From assembly GCA_014465955.1 (NCBI GenBank), contig JACTVT010000024.1, positions 1 to 30,459 of the forward strand: DNA of 30,459 nt. Direction: 5' to 3'. The stretch's first letter is position 1, and the number at the start of each line of letters is the position of its first letter. The notes under the pieces were generated by a model. The model worked only from the letters and a program-made list of their open reading frames with translations, did no database searches and was not told the origin of the DNA. This DNA comes from Eubacterium sp. GTDB taxonomy: Bacteria; Bacillota; Clostridia; Oscillospirales; Acutalibacteraceae. Position numbers and translations under genes: made by a program. This document shows positions 1-8,538 of the stretch, piece by piece.

Positions 1-222
1 TTCAATCTGTTGTTCATAATTATTATTAAACATCGGCAAATCAATTTTAAAATCACTTGCTTTAGCATTTGAAACAGGATACAGGAATGAAACAAAAATA
101 AACATTGAGATAATCATTTTATAAAACTTACCTAAACTGCCTTTTGGCGTCATCACTGAAAATATTACAGCAAGTATAAGTGTAAGACAGACGGAAAATA
201 TCCAGTTTTTTAAAAAATCCAT
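1..222 (-). CDS. spoIIIAF: Stage III sporulation protein AF, N-terminal part (runs off window)
   Basis: This is the first 74 codons of a gene that leaves the window at its left edge. The frame is open from the ATG at 222, which overlaps the spoIIIAE stop in a TAATG junction. The visible protein has two hydrophobic segments (about residues 5-23 and 35-50) separated by a short basic loop, then a hydrophilic stretch. That matches the two-helix N-terminus of SpoIIIAF, whose soluble domain follows. In the family it is part of the mother-cell channel complex facing SpoIIQ in the forespore membrane. Identification rests on position directly after spoIIIAE and on topology. SpoIIIAG and SpoIIIAH would be expected further left, outside the window. 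Confidence 0.85.
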   Translation of the reverse strand, partial: MDFLKNWIFSVCLTLILAVIFSVMTPKGSLGKFYKMIISMFIFVSFLYPVSNAKASDFKIDLPMFNNNYEQQIE

Positions 223-1370
223 TATGCACTTCCTTTTGCCGCAACAAGAATTCCTATTGAAATAATTGTTGTTACCATTGAAAGAATTAAAACTACATTC
301 ATTATAAGTAATGCATCGCAAAATGCTTTTATTACACTTGAAACGGAAGAATCACAAAAAGTTTCCGAAAGAAGCGTTGAAAGATTTAAAAACAGGCGCC
401 ACATTGCAACCTCAATTATTGCAGGAAGGAAAACAACGGCTACAGCAATAATTCCTACAACGCCGACACTTGAACGAATAAGTGATGAATAAGACTGAAT
501 GGATAGAAGCCCCTCACTTATTGCACTGCCGATTACAGGCACAACCGAATTAATCGCAAAACGGATTGAACGCAGACCGATAGCATCTGCTCTTGACGCC
601 ACTGCCGTTTTAATTGACAGAATAGAAACAAACCCTGCAGCGCATACTGATATTGCCGTTGTAATATTCTTTTTAAGGAATGCAGTTATTCCGCCGAGAT
701 TTAATTCGGAGCGTATTCCCGAGCATATTCCTATTGCGAGGAAAGCATTGGAAAGCGGTATAAAAATATTTTTTGAAATATAATTCAGTATCTGCGAAAG
801 CGTCAGCAAAAGCGTATTAGTTGAAAAAGCAGACACAGCACTGCCCGATGCGGCAACAATTGCGCAGAATGCAGGTACAAAAGCAAACATAAAATCAGAA
901 CATACGGATATGGTTGAGCAAGCGAGTGCAATCGTTGTTTTCAACTTCATCAGCAATACAACCGAAATTACAAGTGCACTGACAGTAGAATACATTGACG
1001 ACAAATCATCATCACGGACACTTGATTTCATACTTTTGAAAAATGAAGATAAAATGATAAATACAAGCAAAGAAAGCATTGCTTTAAACGGCGTTTCAAC
1101 TGCACCTTTAAGAATGAAAACAATCTCATTTTTTAAATCTTCAAAAGAAAGATTTATCAAATTTTCATAATCAAAATCAAGAAATCCCGCTGATTTAAGA
1201 AAATCATATGTATCATCATCAAGTTTTTCAAAAGAAGACAAATCATATGAATTTAATGTATTATTATATTCATCCCTGTCGATTTCTTCTTCACCGAACA
1301 CCTGAAACGGAAAAGAAAACAATATTACTAACGGTATAATTATTGATATGATTTTTTTTAATTTCTTCAT
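222..1370 (-). CDS. spoIIIAE: Stage III sporulation protein AE, polytopic membrane protein
   Basis: The 382-residue protein starts with a signal-peptide-like segment (basic MKKLKK, then a hydrophobic core to about residue 26). An acidic extracytoplasmic region of about 65 residues and then six or more membrane helices follow. Length and layout match SpoIIIAE, the large membrane subunit of the SpoIIIAA-AH channel made in the mother cell and needed for late SigG activity in the engulfed forespore. It overlaps spoIIIAD by 4 nt and abuts spoIIIAF, so translation is probably coupled through the operon. All membrane spans were judged by eye. I see no damage to the reading frame. Confidence 0.93.
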   Translation of the reverse strand: MKKLKKIISIIIPLVILFSFPFQVFGEEEIDRDEYNNTLNSYDLSSFEKLDDDTYDFLKSAGFLDFDYENLINLSFEDLKNEIVFILKGAVETPFKAMLSLLVFIILSSFFKSMKSSVRDDDLSSMYSTVSALVISVVLLMKLKTTIALACSTISVCSDFMFAFVPAFCAIVAASGSAVSAFSTNTLLLTLSQILNYISKNIFIPLSNAFLAIGICSGIRSELNLGGITAFLKKNITTAISVCAAGFVSILSIKTAVASRADAIGLRSIRFAINSVVPVIGSAISEGLLSIQSYSSLIRSSVGVVGIIAVAVVFLPAIIEVAMWRLFLNLSTLLSETFCDSSVSSVIKAFCDALLIMNVVLILSMVTTIISIGILVAAKGSA

Positions 1371-1747
1371 TCTAACAATCCTGTAATTATATTAAGAACA
1401 GACTCAAAAAGCGGCAGCACCATAAGCACTACAATAATTTTGGCTGCTGTTTCAGTCTGATTTGCCAGAGTATTTTCACCTGCATCACGGCACATATCAG
1501 AAGCAAACTGTGATATTAATGTAATACCGAGTACTTTAATCATAAGTTTTATATATTCCGCAGTACTTTCTGCACCTGAGGATATTTTTGCAATATATCC
1601 AAATACGCCTGACAAGCCGTCAGCCACAAGAACAAAAATAATTACTGCAGTTGCAAGCATAACAATCAGAGAAACGGTTTTATTGTAATCACGAAGCAAA
1701 ACAGTAAGCAGAAGACCGCAGACCGAAATTCCGATAACCTGCATCAT
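1367..1747 (-). CDS. spoIIIAD: Stage III sporulation protein AD
   Basis: This 126-residue, very hydrophobic protein has about four membrane helices. It resembles SpoIIIAD of bacilli in length and in its central segment, where a short charged stretch (MCRDAGENTLANQTE) corresponds to the conserved 'TKDAGQ' region of the family. It begins with tandem ATG codons at 1747 and 1744 that overlap the spoIIIAC stop, so either may be used and the protein may be 125 residues long. No strong Shine-Dalgarno is visible, which fits translational coupling to spoIIIAC. It is a membrane component of the SpoIIIA-SpoIIQ channel. Confidence 0.92.
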   Translation of the reverse strand: MMQVIGISVCGLLLTVLLRDYNKTVSLIVMLATAVIIFVLVADGLSGVFGYIAKISSGAESTAEYIKLMIKVLGITLISQFASDMCRDAGENTLANQTETAAKIIVVLMVLPLFESVLNIITGLLE

Positions 1748-1938
1748 AAGTCAAACAAAGCCTTAACAGTTGAGAAAAGCGAACTGATTTCGGGAATAAG
1801 CATCATAAGGACAACAATAACACCTGCAAGCGTTGTAAGCATTGCCTGATCCTCTCTGCCCGATCTGATAAGCACGGTGTTTAAAACAGAAACGATTATT
1901 CCGATTGCGGCAATTTTAAAAATAAAATTAACATCCAT
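1744..1938 (-). CDS. spoIIIAC: Stage III sporulation protein AC
   Basis: A 64-residue protein with two membrane helices and the N-terminal pattern MDVNFIFKIAAIG, close to the 'VDVNIIFQIAGVGI' start of SpoIIIAC. I chose the ATG at 1938 over a GTG at 1947. An AGGTG Shine-Dalgarno lies six bases upstream of the ATG and would fall within or directly before the GTG start. That Shine-Dalgarno overlaps the TAG stop of spoIIIAB. SpoIIIAC and SpoIIIAD are related small membrane subunits of the sporulation channel. The gene is intact and in the usual order. Confidence 0.92.
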   Translation of the reverse strand: MDVNFIFKIAAIGIIVSVLNTVLIRSGREDQAMLTTLAGVIVVLMMLIPEISSLFSTVKALFDL

Positions 1939-1947
1939 ATAACGCAC

Positions 1948-2409
1948 CTACACCAAAAGAATTGAAACTGTCATTCCGCCGAACACACCGAATGCTATAT
2001 ACAGTCTGCTGTGGCTTTTAAAACTGCCCAGATATTTTTCTTTGCTCTCTTCCATTGATTTGCTGAAGGAATTTATCACATCAAGCATTGAGTCACTGTC
2101 GGTTGTGCCGAGAATTTTGAAAAGCGCATTGATTTTTTCATTTTCGCTGTCTGTAAGTTCTGTTTTTATGTTTATATTTTCAGGATTATACGTTTTAAGG
2201 AATTTTAAATGCGACAGCCCCGGTTCATTTGACAAATGATTTACTACAGACTTTGTGTCATTTGAATAATAACCGATTTCAATACTCATTAAATTGCACA
2301 TTTCAAGCAGTTCGCAGCATATTACATATTTATTTTTAAGTTTCTGCGCCATACTGATGCCCGTTATAACCGAGGCTATATTTATTAATACGATTCCTAT
2401 CAATTTCAC
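1948..2409 (-). CDS. spoIIIAB: Stage III sporulation protein AB
   Basis: This 153-residue protein has hydrophobic segments at its extreme N-terminus (about residues 2-20) and C-terminus (about 137-153), with a soluble helical middle. That is the SpoIIIAB arrangement. The start is a GTG at 2409; the next in-frame upstream codons include a TGA, so the frame cannot extend further. An internal ATG at codon 20 would remove the conserved N-terminal helix (pattern KLIGIVLINIASVITGISMA), so I prefer the GTG. This places the first 74 nt of the gene inside the 3' end of spoIIIAA. SpoIIIAB is thought to link the ATPase SpoIIIAA to the membrane channel. Confidence 0.9.
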   Translation of the reverse strand: MKLIGIVLINIASVITGISMAQKLKNKYVICCELLEMCNLMSIEIGYYSNDTKSVVNHLSNEPGLSHLKFLKTYNPENINIKTELTDSENEKINALFKILGTTDSDSMLDVINSFSKSMEESKEKYLGSFKSHSRLYIAFGVFGGMTVSILLV

Positions 2410-3334
2410 TTCTCAATTCACTTACTTCCATTATTTCAAAATTATTGGTATAGTCATTAAGCAATACAACAAAATCAAATTCACCGAGTGAAATAAGATT
2501 TCTTATAACAGGCTTATCCAAAATTTCCTGCTTGGTTGAGGCGTGAACGGAAACAGCAAATTTTACGCCTGACAAAAAGCCCTGCCGCACTGCTTTTGCC
2601 TCATCTATACCCGAAATCTCATCACAGATAATGAAATCGGGCGAAAGCGTTCTGACGGCAATTTCGATGCCTTTTGCCTTCGGGAATGCAGACAAGACAT
2701 CTGTATTGCACCCTACGTCGGATATTATTCTGCCGCCTGATTTAAATGCAATTTCACTGCGTTCATCAATAATTGCAACCTTTCGGTACTGATTATTGAA
2801 GCCTGAAGATAATAATCTTGAAAAATCTCTTAAAAAAGTTGTTTTTCCTCCTGCAGGCGGTGATGCTACAATAATACTGGGCAGACTGTTTATATAAAGA
2901 ACATTCATAATCTGGCGTGCACAGTCCTTGACCTCTCTTGCTATTCTTATATTAAGTGACGTAACATTTTTTACACTGGCTATCTGACCGTCTTTTAAAA
3001 CCGCAGTAGATGCAATACCAACTCTGTTTCCGCCGTCCACCGTTATAAACCCATTTATTAAATCATCAATATGCGTCTGCACGGAAAAATTACTCAGTCT
3101 TTTATAAATTAAATCAAACTCATCTTCCAGCACCTTATATGTAAACTGCGTATTGTGATTCATCAGTTTACCGTTTTCAGTAATAAACAGCGATTTATCA
3201 GAAAACACAAGAATAAGCGGTTTATTTTTTCTTATTCTCAATTCCGTCAATTTATTCAGTATTTCTTTCGGCAGTGATAAAAGCACATTGTTTATACTGT
3301 CAGTAAGATACGGCAGAACCGTTTCAATGCTCAT
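2336..3334 (-). CDS. spoIIIAA: Stage III sporulation protein AA, secretion-type ATPase
   Basis: A 332-residue cytoplasmic ATPase related to type II/IV secretion ATPases. Residues 158-166 are the Walker A motif SPPAGGKTT, and a Walker B-like IICDE motif with a following GIDEAKA stretch lies about 90 residues later. It powers assembly or operation of the SpoIIIA-SpoIIQ channel. I start it at the ATG at 3334, five bases after a strong GAGGTGAG ribosome site (3346..3339). A longer frame to 3391 lacks a ribosome site and family similarity. The C-terminus extends over the first 74 nt of spoIIIAB, which is unusual for this normally tightly abutting pair. Confidence 0.95.
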   Translation of the reverse strand: MSIETVLPYLTDSINNVLLSLPKEILNKLTELRIRKNKPLILVFSDKSLFITENGKLMNHNTQFTYKVLEDEFDLIYKRLSNFSVQTHIDDLINGFITVDGGNRVGIASTAVLKDGQIASVKNVTSLNIRIAREVKDCARQIMNVLYINSLPSIIVASPPAGGKTTFLRDFSRLLSSGFNNQYRKVAIIDERSEIAFKSGGRIISDVGCNTDVLSAFPKAKGIEIAVRTLSPDFIICDEISGIDEAKAVRQGFLSGVKFAVSVHASTKQEILDKPVIRNLISLGEFDFVVLLNDYTNNFEIMEVSELRSEIDRNRINKYSLGYNGHQYGAET

Positions 3335-3351
3335 TTTTCTCACCTCATTAA

Positions 3352-3380
3352 GGTATATGCCGTCTTGTCCCTGAATATTA
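3352..3380 (-). promoter_or_regulatory. Candidate SigE-type promoter for spoIIIA
   Basis: On the minus strand TAATATT (3380..3374) fits the SigE -35 pattern kmATATT. After 14 bases CATATACC (3359..3352) matches the -10 pattern CATACAWT at five of eight positions. The spoIIIA operon is SigE-dependent in Bacillus. The weakness is geometry: the predicted start near 3345 would fall in the ribosome site of spoIIIAA and leave only about 11 nt of leader. It is a hypothesis from position and -35 match. Confidence 0.3.
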
Positions 3381-3406
3381 CTGTTTGTCAAAAAGCAGAA
3401 AAAGGA

Positions 3407-3435
3407 TTGATGAAACAGGAAATATATGTTATTAT
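3407..3435 (+). promoter_or_regulatory. Candidate SigA promoter for the GtrA-YfhO gene
   Basis: TTGATG (3407-3412), a 17-base spacer and TATTAT (3430-3435) make a reasonable vegetative promoter. The predicted start near 3442 gives a leader of about 30 nt before the ATG at 3473. It lies in the divergent gap between spoIIIA and this gene, and its -35 box lies about 27 nt from the -35 box of the candidate SigE promoter on the other strand. Confidence 0.5.
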
Positions 3436-3472
3436 TTTATAAGATATAAATTTAATCAAAATCGGTGATTAT

Positions 3473-6400
3473 ATGAATACAATTCTTTGCAAAACCAAAA
3501 CAAAATCAAACAAATTTATAAACGGCGAAACAGTTAATTATACAATTGCTTTTTTGCTTTCTTTTTTTGCACTTATATGCATTAAACAGATTTTTAAAAC
3601 TTTTTTAGGTGTAAGCACTGAAATCTCGGTAACTATCGGCTTTATTATCAGTGAAATTATTTTATATTTTGCCGAACGTTATTTTGTGTTCAGGGATGAT
3701 GGACTTAACGGAAATATACGCCAGATACTGTTTGCGCTGCTTGGAGGCGGTATTCACTTTGCAATTTACAGTGCCATAAAATTTGTTTTGTGTGACCGTT
3801 TGGGCGCTTTTGATTTTACGGCATGGTTTATTTCGGCAATATTGATTTTTATAATAAATTATCCTTTTGCAAGGCTTTTGATTTTTGACTGCATTTCGCT
3901 GCCTGAAAAAAAGAAAAACGGCAGAATTTACAAAGCCGTTTTTGAATACAGATTTGTTTTGCTTTCAATGGCGCTTGCAACTCTCTGCCTTGTGTTTATT
4001 TACTCTGTTTTCAAGGTTTTTCCGTTTGGCGATACTACTGTTTTAAGAATGGATTTATACCATCAGTACGGTCCGCTTTTTGTTGAACTGTTTGACAGAG
4101 TTGTTGAACGAAAATCATTTATTTACAGTTTTACATCGGGCGGAGGTTCAAGTTTTTTAGGCAATTATTTCAACTATCTTTCAAGCCCTCTTACTGCATT
4201 GATATTCCTGTTTGACAGAGTTCAGATGCCGTATGCAATCACATTTTTAGTCGGATTGAAATGCATTTTATCGGCAGGAACTTTTACCTTCTATCTCAAA
4301 AAAAGTCAGAAAGCAAATGAAATTTATGTGACTGCATTCGGTATTCTTTACGCCTTTTCTGCATATTTTCTTGCTTATTTCTGGAATATTATGTGGATCG
4401 ACGCAATGTTCCTTTTTCCGCTTATAATTCTCGGTATTGAAAGAATTATCAATAAGGGCAAGCCCGCACTTTATATAATTTCGCTTATTCTGCTTCTTTA
4501 CAGCAATTATTATATGGGCTATATGGCGTGCATTTTTGCGGTAATTTACTTTATTGCTTATTATTTTATGAACAATTCTTCATCTGCCAAAATTGACAGT
4601 TCATATATTCCGCAGAAGAAAATTTCTTTAAAGGCGATTTTAAACAATAAAATGATTGACAGAGGATTAAGATTTGCAGGGGCTTCGCTTCTTGCAGGGC
4701 TTTTGTGTGCATTTTTCCTTTTACCTGTTTACTTTATTCTTACAGGCTCAAGCGCCACATCGGGTGATTTTCCAAAAACGGCAAAACTATATTTTTCGGC
4801 ATTCGAATTCATTAAATCGCACTTCGCATTTCTTGAAACAACAATCCGTTCAAGCGGTGAAGACGTTCTGCCGAATGTTTACTGCGGAGTTATCAGCCTT
4901 ATTCTTGTGCCGCTGTTTGTTGTAAACAAAAACATAAAAATGAAAGAAAAAGGAATTTATATTTCAATTCTTCTTTTCCTGTTTGTTTCATTTGACGTCA
5001 ATATTTTGAATTATATCTGGCACGCTTTTCATTTTCCGAATGACCTGCCCTACCGCTTTTCTTATATGTATTCGTTTATTCTGCTTGTTATTTCTTACAA
5101 AGCGCTTAAAAACATCAAATATCTCGGAATAAAAGAAATCGGATTTACTTCAATGGCATGGATTGCAATGGCGGTAATTGCCGAAGAAATGAAAACGGAA
5201 AAAATGAAAAATCTGACACCGTATATGACTATTGCATTTATAATCATCTGGTGCGCTGTACTGTTTTTAGCAAAGAAAAAGAATTTCGGCAAGGCAGTTA
5301 TAGGTACAATGATTATTTCTGTTGCTTTCTGTGAAATCATTGTTGCAGACACAAAAGCATTCAGCCTTGCACAAAAGCAAACCGACTATGTATCAAACTA
5401 TGAAACATACCGTGAAGACATTAATTATATTAAAGAAAATGACAAAGATTTATATAAATCCGAACTGACCAATCTTAACACAAGAATGGATCCCTGCCTT
5501 TACGGTTATGACGGCATAAGCACATTTTCATCTATGGCTTATGAAGACTATTCACATTTACAGTACAGCCTCGGTATGTTCGGCAACAGAATAAACAGTT
5601 ACACCTACAACACGCAGACGCCTGTTTACAATATGATGTATAACATCAAATATCTGATTTACAAAGATGAAAAAACACGCCCGTCAACCGATCTTTACAC
5701 AAAATTTTATGAAAGTTCAGACGGTGAATCCGTAGTTTTCAAAAACGATTACTTTTTACCGATTTCATTCTGTGTAAGCGAAAATATAAACGGCTGGGAT
5801 ACTACTGAAAACAATCCGTTCCGTGTTCAAGGTGAATTCTTTGAAAAAGCAACGGGTTACAGCGATGTATTCAAAGAAGTTAACTATACCAACTGCAGTT
5901 ACGATGGAGTTACAGGCGAAAACATCGCAAATAACGGCTCATACTGGTTCAGCCCGTTGGGTGACTTCGGCAATATTGATATTACGGTTAAACCGAACAC
6001 TAACGGCAATATGTATCTTTATATAACATCAAAAGACATAACCAACGTTACCTGCAAATCAGGCGAAGACACTGTTACACAAAGCCTTGATACACCGTAT
6101 ATTCTTGATTTAGGCTATAAAACAATTGATGATGAAGTTACTATTTCACTTGACTGCACAACGGCAGACGGCAGTGACGGCAACTTTGATATTTATTGTT
6201 ACAGTATTGACAAAAACGTTCTTGATATGGGGTACAATAAACTTAAAGTCACATCAATGAATATTGAAGATTTCAGTGAAACAAAAATAACCGGAAAAGT
6301 AACAGCAAAAGAAAACTGCGTTCTGTATTCATCAATCCCATATGATTCAGGCTGGAGCGTAACCGTTGACGGTGAAAAGACAGAAACATTCGGTGTAGGT

Positions 6401-6625
6401 AACTGTCAACTCGGTATAATGCTGAAACCCGGTGAACACACCATAGAATATAAGTACAAACCAAAAGGTCTTATGGCCGGGTCTGCGGTAAGTCTTGTCA
6501 CAGTTCTTGGAATAATCACCGCATTATTTATTATAATAATGAACAAAAAAGACAAAGAAAAATATGATAAAAACATCGAACAAAATACTCCAAATAATGA
6601 CAAAATAGTTAAAAGTTTAAAATAA
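3473..6625 (+). CDS. GtrA-like domain fused to YfhO-like membrane glycosyltransferase
   Basis: This 1050-residue polytopic protein seems to have two parts. Residues about 20-140 form four membrane helices with two basic-aromatic motifs, ERYFVFR (68-74) and NYPFARLLIF (129-138). They sit after helices 2 and 4, as in GtrA/GtcA-type polyprenyl-phosphate-sugar flippases. From about residue 158 it resembles YfhO (GT-C fold): a first helix, the conserved DLYHQYG segment (194-200), about a dozen helices, then an extracytoplasmic beta-rich region (about 640-1010), a final helix and a charged tail. In Bacillus and Listeria, YfhO and GtcA act with a CsbB-type enzyme to glycosylate lipoteichoic acid. 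Here flippase and transferase would be one polypeptide. No CsbB-like gene is in the window. The acceptor is unknown. Confidence 0.8.
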   Translation: MNTILCKTKTKSNKFINGETVNYTIAFLLSFFALICIKQIFKTFLGVSTEISVTIGFIISEIILYFAERYFVFRDDGLNGNIRQILFALLGGGIHFAIYSAIKFVLCDRLGAFDFTAWFISAILIFIINYPFARLLIFDCISLPEKKKNGRIYKAVFEYRFVLLSMALATLCLVFIYSVFKVFPFGDTTVLRMDLYHQYGPLFVELFDRVVERKSFIYSFTSGGGSSFLGNYFNYLSSPLTALIFLFDRVQMPYAITFLVGLKCILSAGTFTFYLKKSQKANEIYVTAFGILYAFSAYFLAYFWNIMWIDAMFLFPLIILGIERIINKGKPALYIISLILLLYSNYYMGYMACIFAVIYFIAYYFMNNSSSAKIDSSYIPQKKISLKAILNNKMIDRGLRFAGASLLAGLLCAFFLLPVYFILTGSSATSGDFPKTAKLYFSAFEFIKSHFAFLETTIRSSGEDVLPNVYCGVISLILVPLFVVNKNIKMKEKGIYISILLFLFVSFDVNILNYIWHAFHFPNDLPYRFSYMYSFILLVISYKALKNIKYLGIKEIGFTSMAWIAMAVIAEEMKTEKMKNLTPYMTIAFIIIWCAVLFLAKKKNFGKAVIGTMIISVAFCEIIVADTKAFSLAQKQTDYVSNYETYREDINYIKENDKDLYKSELTNLNTRMDPCLYGYDGISTFSSMAYEDYSHLQYSLGMFGNRINSYTYNTQTPVYNMMYNIKYLIYKDEKTRPSTDLYTKFYESSDGESVVFKNDYFLPISFCVSENINGWDTTENNPFRVQGEFFEKATGYSDVFKEVNYTNCSYDGVTGENIANNGSYWFSPLGDFGNIDITVKPNTNGNMYLYITSKDITNVTCKSGEDTVTQSLDTPYILDLGYKTIDDEVTISLDCTTADGSDGNFDIYCYSIDKNVLDMGYNKLKVTSMNIEDFSETKITGKVTAKENCVLYSSIPYDSGWSVTVDGEKTETFGVGNCQLGIMLKPGEHTIEYKYKPKGLMAGSAVSLVTVLGIITALFIIIMNKKDKEKYDKNIEQNTPNNDKIVKSLK

Positions 6626-6627
6626 GG

Positions 6628-6656
6628 TTTACAATTATTATTAAATATAGTAAAAT
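6628..6656 (+). promoter_or_regulatory. SigA promoter for prs
   Basis: TTTACA (6628-6633), a 17-base spacer and TAAAAT (6651-6656) begin three bases after the stop codon of the upstream gene. The predicted start near 6663 leaves a leader of about 50 nt with a strong AAGGAG ribosome site (6696-6701). It suggests that PRPP synthetase is expressed independently of the large membrane protein. Confidence 0.65.
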
Positions 6657-6711
6657 ACAAGCGCATAACAAACTGAATAAATAAGTATAAATCTGAAGGA
6701 GAATTTTTAAA

Positions 6712-7890
6712 ATGGCAAGATTAACAGCACAAAATGTTGAAAACATTCCTTACGGTCCGCTTGGTATTATTGCTATGCCCGGCTGTGAAGCACTTGCAGG
6801 CAAAGTTGACCAATACCTTGTAAAATGGCGCAAGGAGCAGGCTCTTGAGCATCAGGATACAATCGCTTTCTTCGGCTACACAAGAGACACTTACCTTATT
6901 GACATTTCAAATCCGCGTTTCGGCAGCGGCGAAGGCAAGGCGGTCATTAACGACACTGTAAGAGGCTATGACCTTTACATTGTTACAGACTGTTTCAACT
7001 ACAATGTAACATACAAAATGTATGGTATGACCGTACCGAAATCACCTGACGATCACTATGCTGATTTAAAGAGAGTTATTTCTGCCGCATCTTCAAAGGC
7101 TAAGCGCATTTCCGTTATTATGCCTATGCTTTATGAAGGCAGACAGCACAAGAGATCAAGCCGTGAATCACTTGACTGCGCAATGGCTTTGCAGGAACTT
7201 GTTGCACTCGGCGTTGAAAACATTATTACATTTGACGCACATGACCAGAGAGTTCAGAATGCAATCCCACACAAATCATTTGAAAACGTTATGCCTACAT
7301 ACCAGATGATTAAGGCAATCGTAAACACGGTTGATGATTTAAAGGTTGACAAAGACCACCTTATGGTTATTTCACCTGACGAAGGTGCAATGAACAGATG
7401 TATTTTCTTTGCTACTCAACTCGGCGTTAATCTCGGTATGTTTTATAAGAGAAGAGATTATACAAGAGTTGTAAACGGCAGAAACCCGATTGTTGAACAT
7501 CAGTATCTCGGTGATTCCGTTAACGGTAAAGACATCATTATTGTTGACGATATGATTTCATCAGGTGAATCTATGCTTGAGGTTGCACAAAAACTTAAAG
7601 CGCTCGGTGCTGCAAGAATTTTTGTATGCACTACATTCGGACTTTTTGCAAATGGTCTTCAGGTATTTGACGATGCATATGCAAACGGCGTATTTGAAAA
7701 AGTATTCACAACAAACGGTGTTTACCAGACCCCTGAACTTCTTTCAAGAGAATGGTATCAGTCAGTTGAACTTTCAAAGTATATCGCATATTTCCTTGAT
7801 ACTTTAAATCACGATATGTCTGTATCAACGCTTCTTGATTCCTCATCTAAAATTGATGCTATTTTAACAAAAAAAGGATTGAAAGCATAA
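6712..7890 (+). CDS. prs: Ribose-phosphate pyrophosphokinase (PRPP synthetase), long form
   Basis: The 392-residue cytoplasmic enzyme makes 5-phosphoribosyl 1-pyrophosphate from ribose 5-phosphate and ATP for purine, pyrimidine, histidine, tryptophan and NAD synthesis. Visible signatures are FDAHDQRVQNAIP (metal and ATP site region), FYKRRDY (the catalytic flexible-loop KRR) and DIIIVDDMISSGESM (the PRPP-binding loop, normally VDDMIDTxGT). It is about 75 residues longer than the E. coli enzyme and has a YGMTVPKSPDDHYADLKR-type insertion. I believe long forms of this kind are common in Clostridia. The ATG at 6712 has a clear AAGGAGAA site. It is directly followed by a small membrane-protein gene, with no gap between stop and start. 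Confidence 0.93.
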   Translation: MARLTAQNVENIPYGPLGIIAMPGCEALAGKVDQYLVKWRKEQALEHQDTIAFFGYTRDTYLIDISNPRFGSGEGKAVINDTVRGYDLYIVTDCFNYNVTYKMYGMTVPKSPDDHYADLKRVISAASSKAKRISVIMPMLYEGRQHKRSSRESLDCAMALQELVALGVENIITFDAHDQRVQNAIPHKSFENVMPTYQMIKAIVNTVDDLKVDKDHLMVISPDEGAMNRCIFFATQLGVNLGMFYKRRDYTRVVNGRNPIVEHQYLGDSVNGKDIIIVDDMISSGESMLEVAQKLKALGAARIFVCTTFGLFANGLQVFDDAYANGVFEKVFTTNGVYQTPELLSREWYQSVELSKYIAYFLDTLNHDMSVSTLLDSSSKIDAILTKKGLKA

Positions 7891-8460
7891 ATGAAAAAAA
7901 ACAATGAAAATATAGAAAACACTGATATTGCCGAGGCAGGCGAACAAACTGCAAAAAAAGCAAAAACCTTTACAAAAAAGCAGATGATTGCATCAATTGT
8001 AATTGCTGTAGTTCTGGCAGTTGCTATATGCCTGACTGCGGTTTGCGTTGCAAATGATTTCAATCCGATTTCATATTCACTCAGCGTTATAACTAACGAT
8101 AAAGACAAAATTATAGGCAAATGGCAAAGCCGTGATATGCCGGGTCTTTCCGCTTACGAATTCCATGAAGACGGTGACTATGATTCATATATTTCATCGT
8201 TCAATTTCTCGGGGCAATATGAAATCAAAGGCGATAAACTGACTCTCATCAACACAAAATCACAGGAAGAAATTGTTTACAAATTTTCAGTAAACGGGGA
8301 CACACTTTCGCTTACTTTAATTGAAGATGCAAACAACAGCAAAGTTGATGATGACGAAACAATTAAATTTGACCGTGTTGACACGCTGAATCAGAAATCA
8401 ATTTTTGATATGCTCGGTGATTTGAAACAGGATACGGAAGAAACAACGGAAAAAGAATAA
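7891..8460 (+). CDS. Membrane-anchored protein with lipocalin-like outer domain
   Basis: A 189-residue protein of unknown function. A lysine-rich cytoplasmic N-terminus leads into one membrane helix (about 33-55). The outer part begins near IIGKWQS and continues as alternating beta strands (FHEDGDYDSY, GQYEIKGDKLTL, YKFSVNGDTLSLTLIED). That 'GxW ... G.Y.i.g..L.l' pattern resembles the small lipocalin-like domains (DUF5640 type) common in clostridial surface proteins. The C-terminus is rich in glutamate. The start ATG directly follows the prs stop with no ribosome site of its own beyond the AAAAAAGGA inside prs, so it is probably read on the prs transcript. No functional link to PRPP synthesis is evident. 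Confidence 0.75.
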   Translation: MKKNNENIENTDIAEAGEQTAKKAKTFTKKQMIASIVIAVVLAVAICLTAVCVANDFNPISYSLSVITNDKDKIIGKWQSRDMPGLSAYEFHEDGDYDSYISSFNFSGQYEIKGDKLTLINTKSQEEIVYKFSVNGDTLSLTLIEDANNSKVDDDETIKFDRVDTLNQKSIFDMLGDLKQDTEETTEKE

Positions 8461-8497
8461 TAAATTAACTTATTTTTGTTAATATAAAGCAGCAAAA

Positions 8498-8529
8498 AAG
8501 CCGTCAGGTATTAATTTACCTGACGGCTT
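8498..8529. terminator. Bidirectional rho-independent terminator
   Basis: A perfect 13-bp inverted repeat (8498-8510 and 8517-8529) with a six-base loop lies between the converging 189-residue gene and hypE. Leftward it is followed by a run of six U residues, giving a strong terminator for the ech-hyp operon. Rightward the tail is a weaker AGTTAATTTTT. Confidence 0.9.
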
Positions 8530-8538
8530 AGTTAATTT

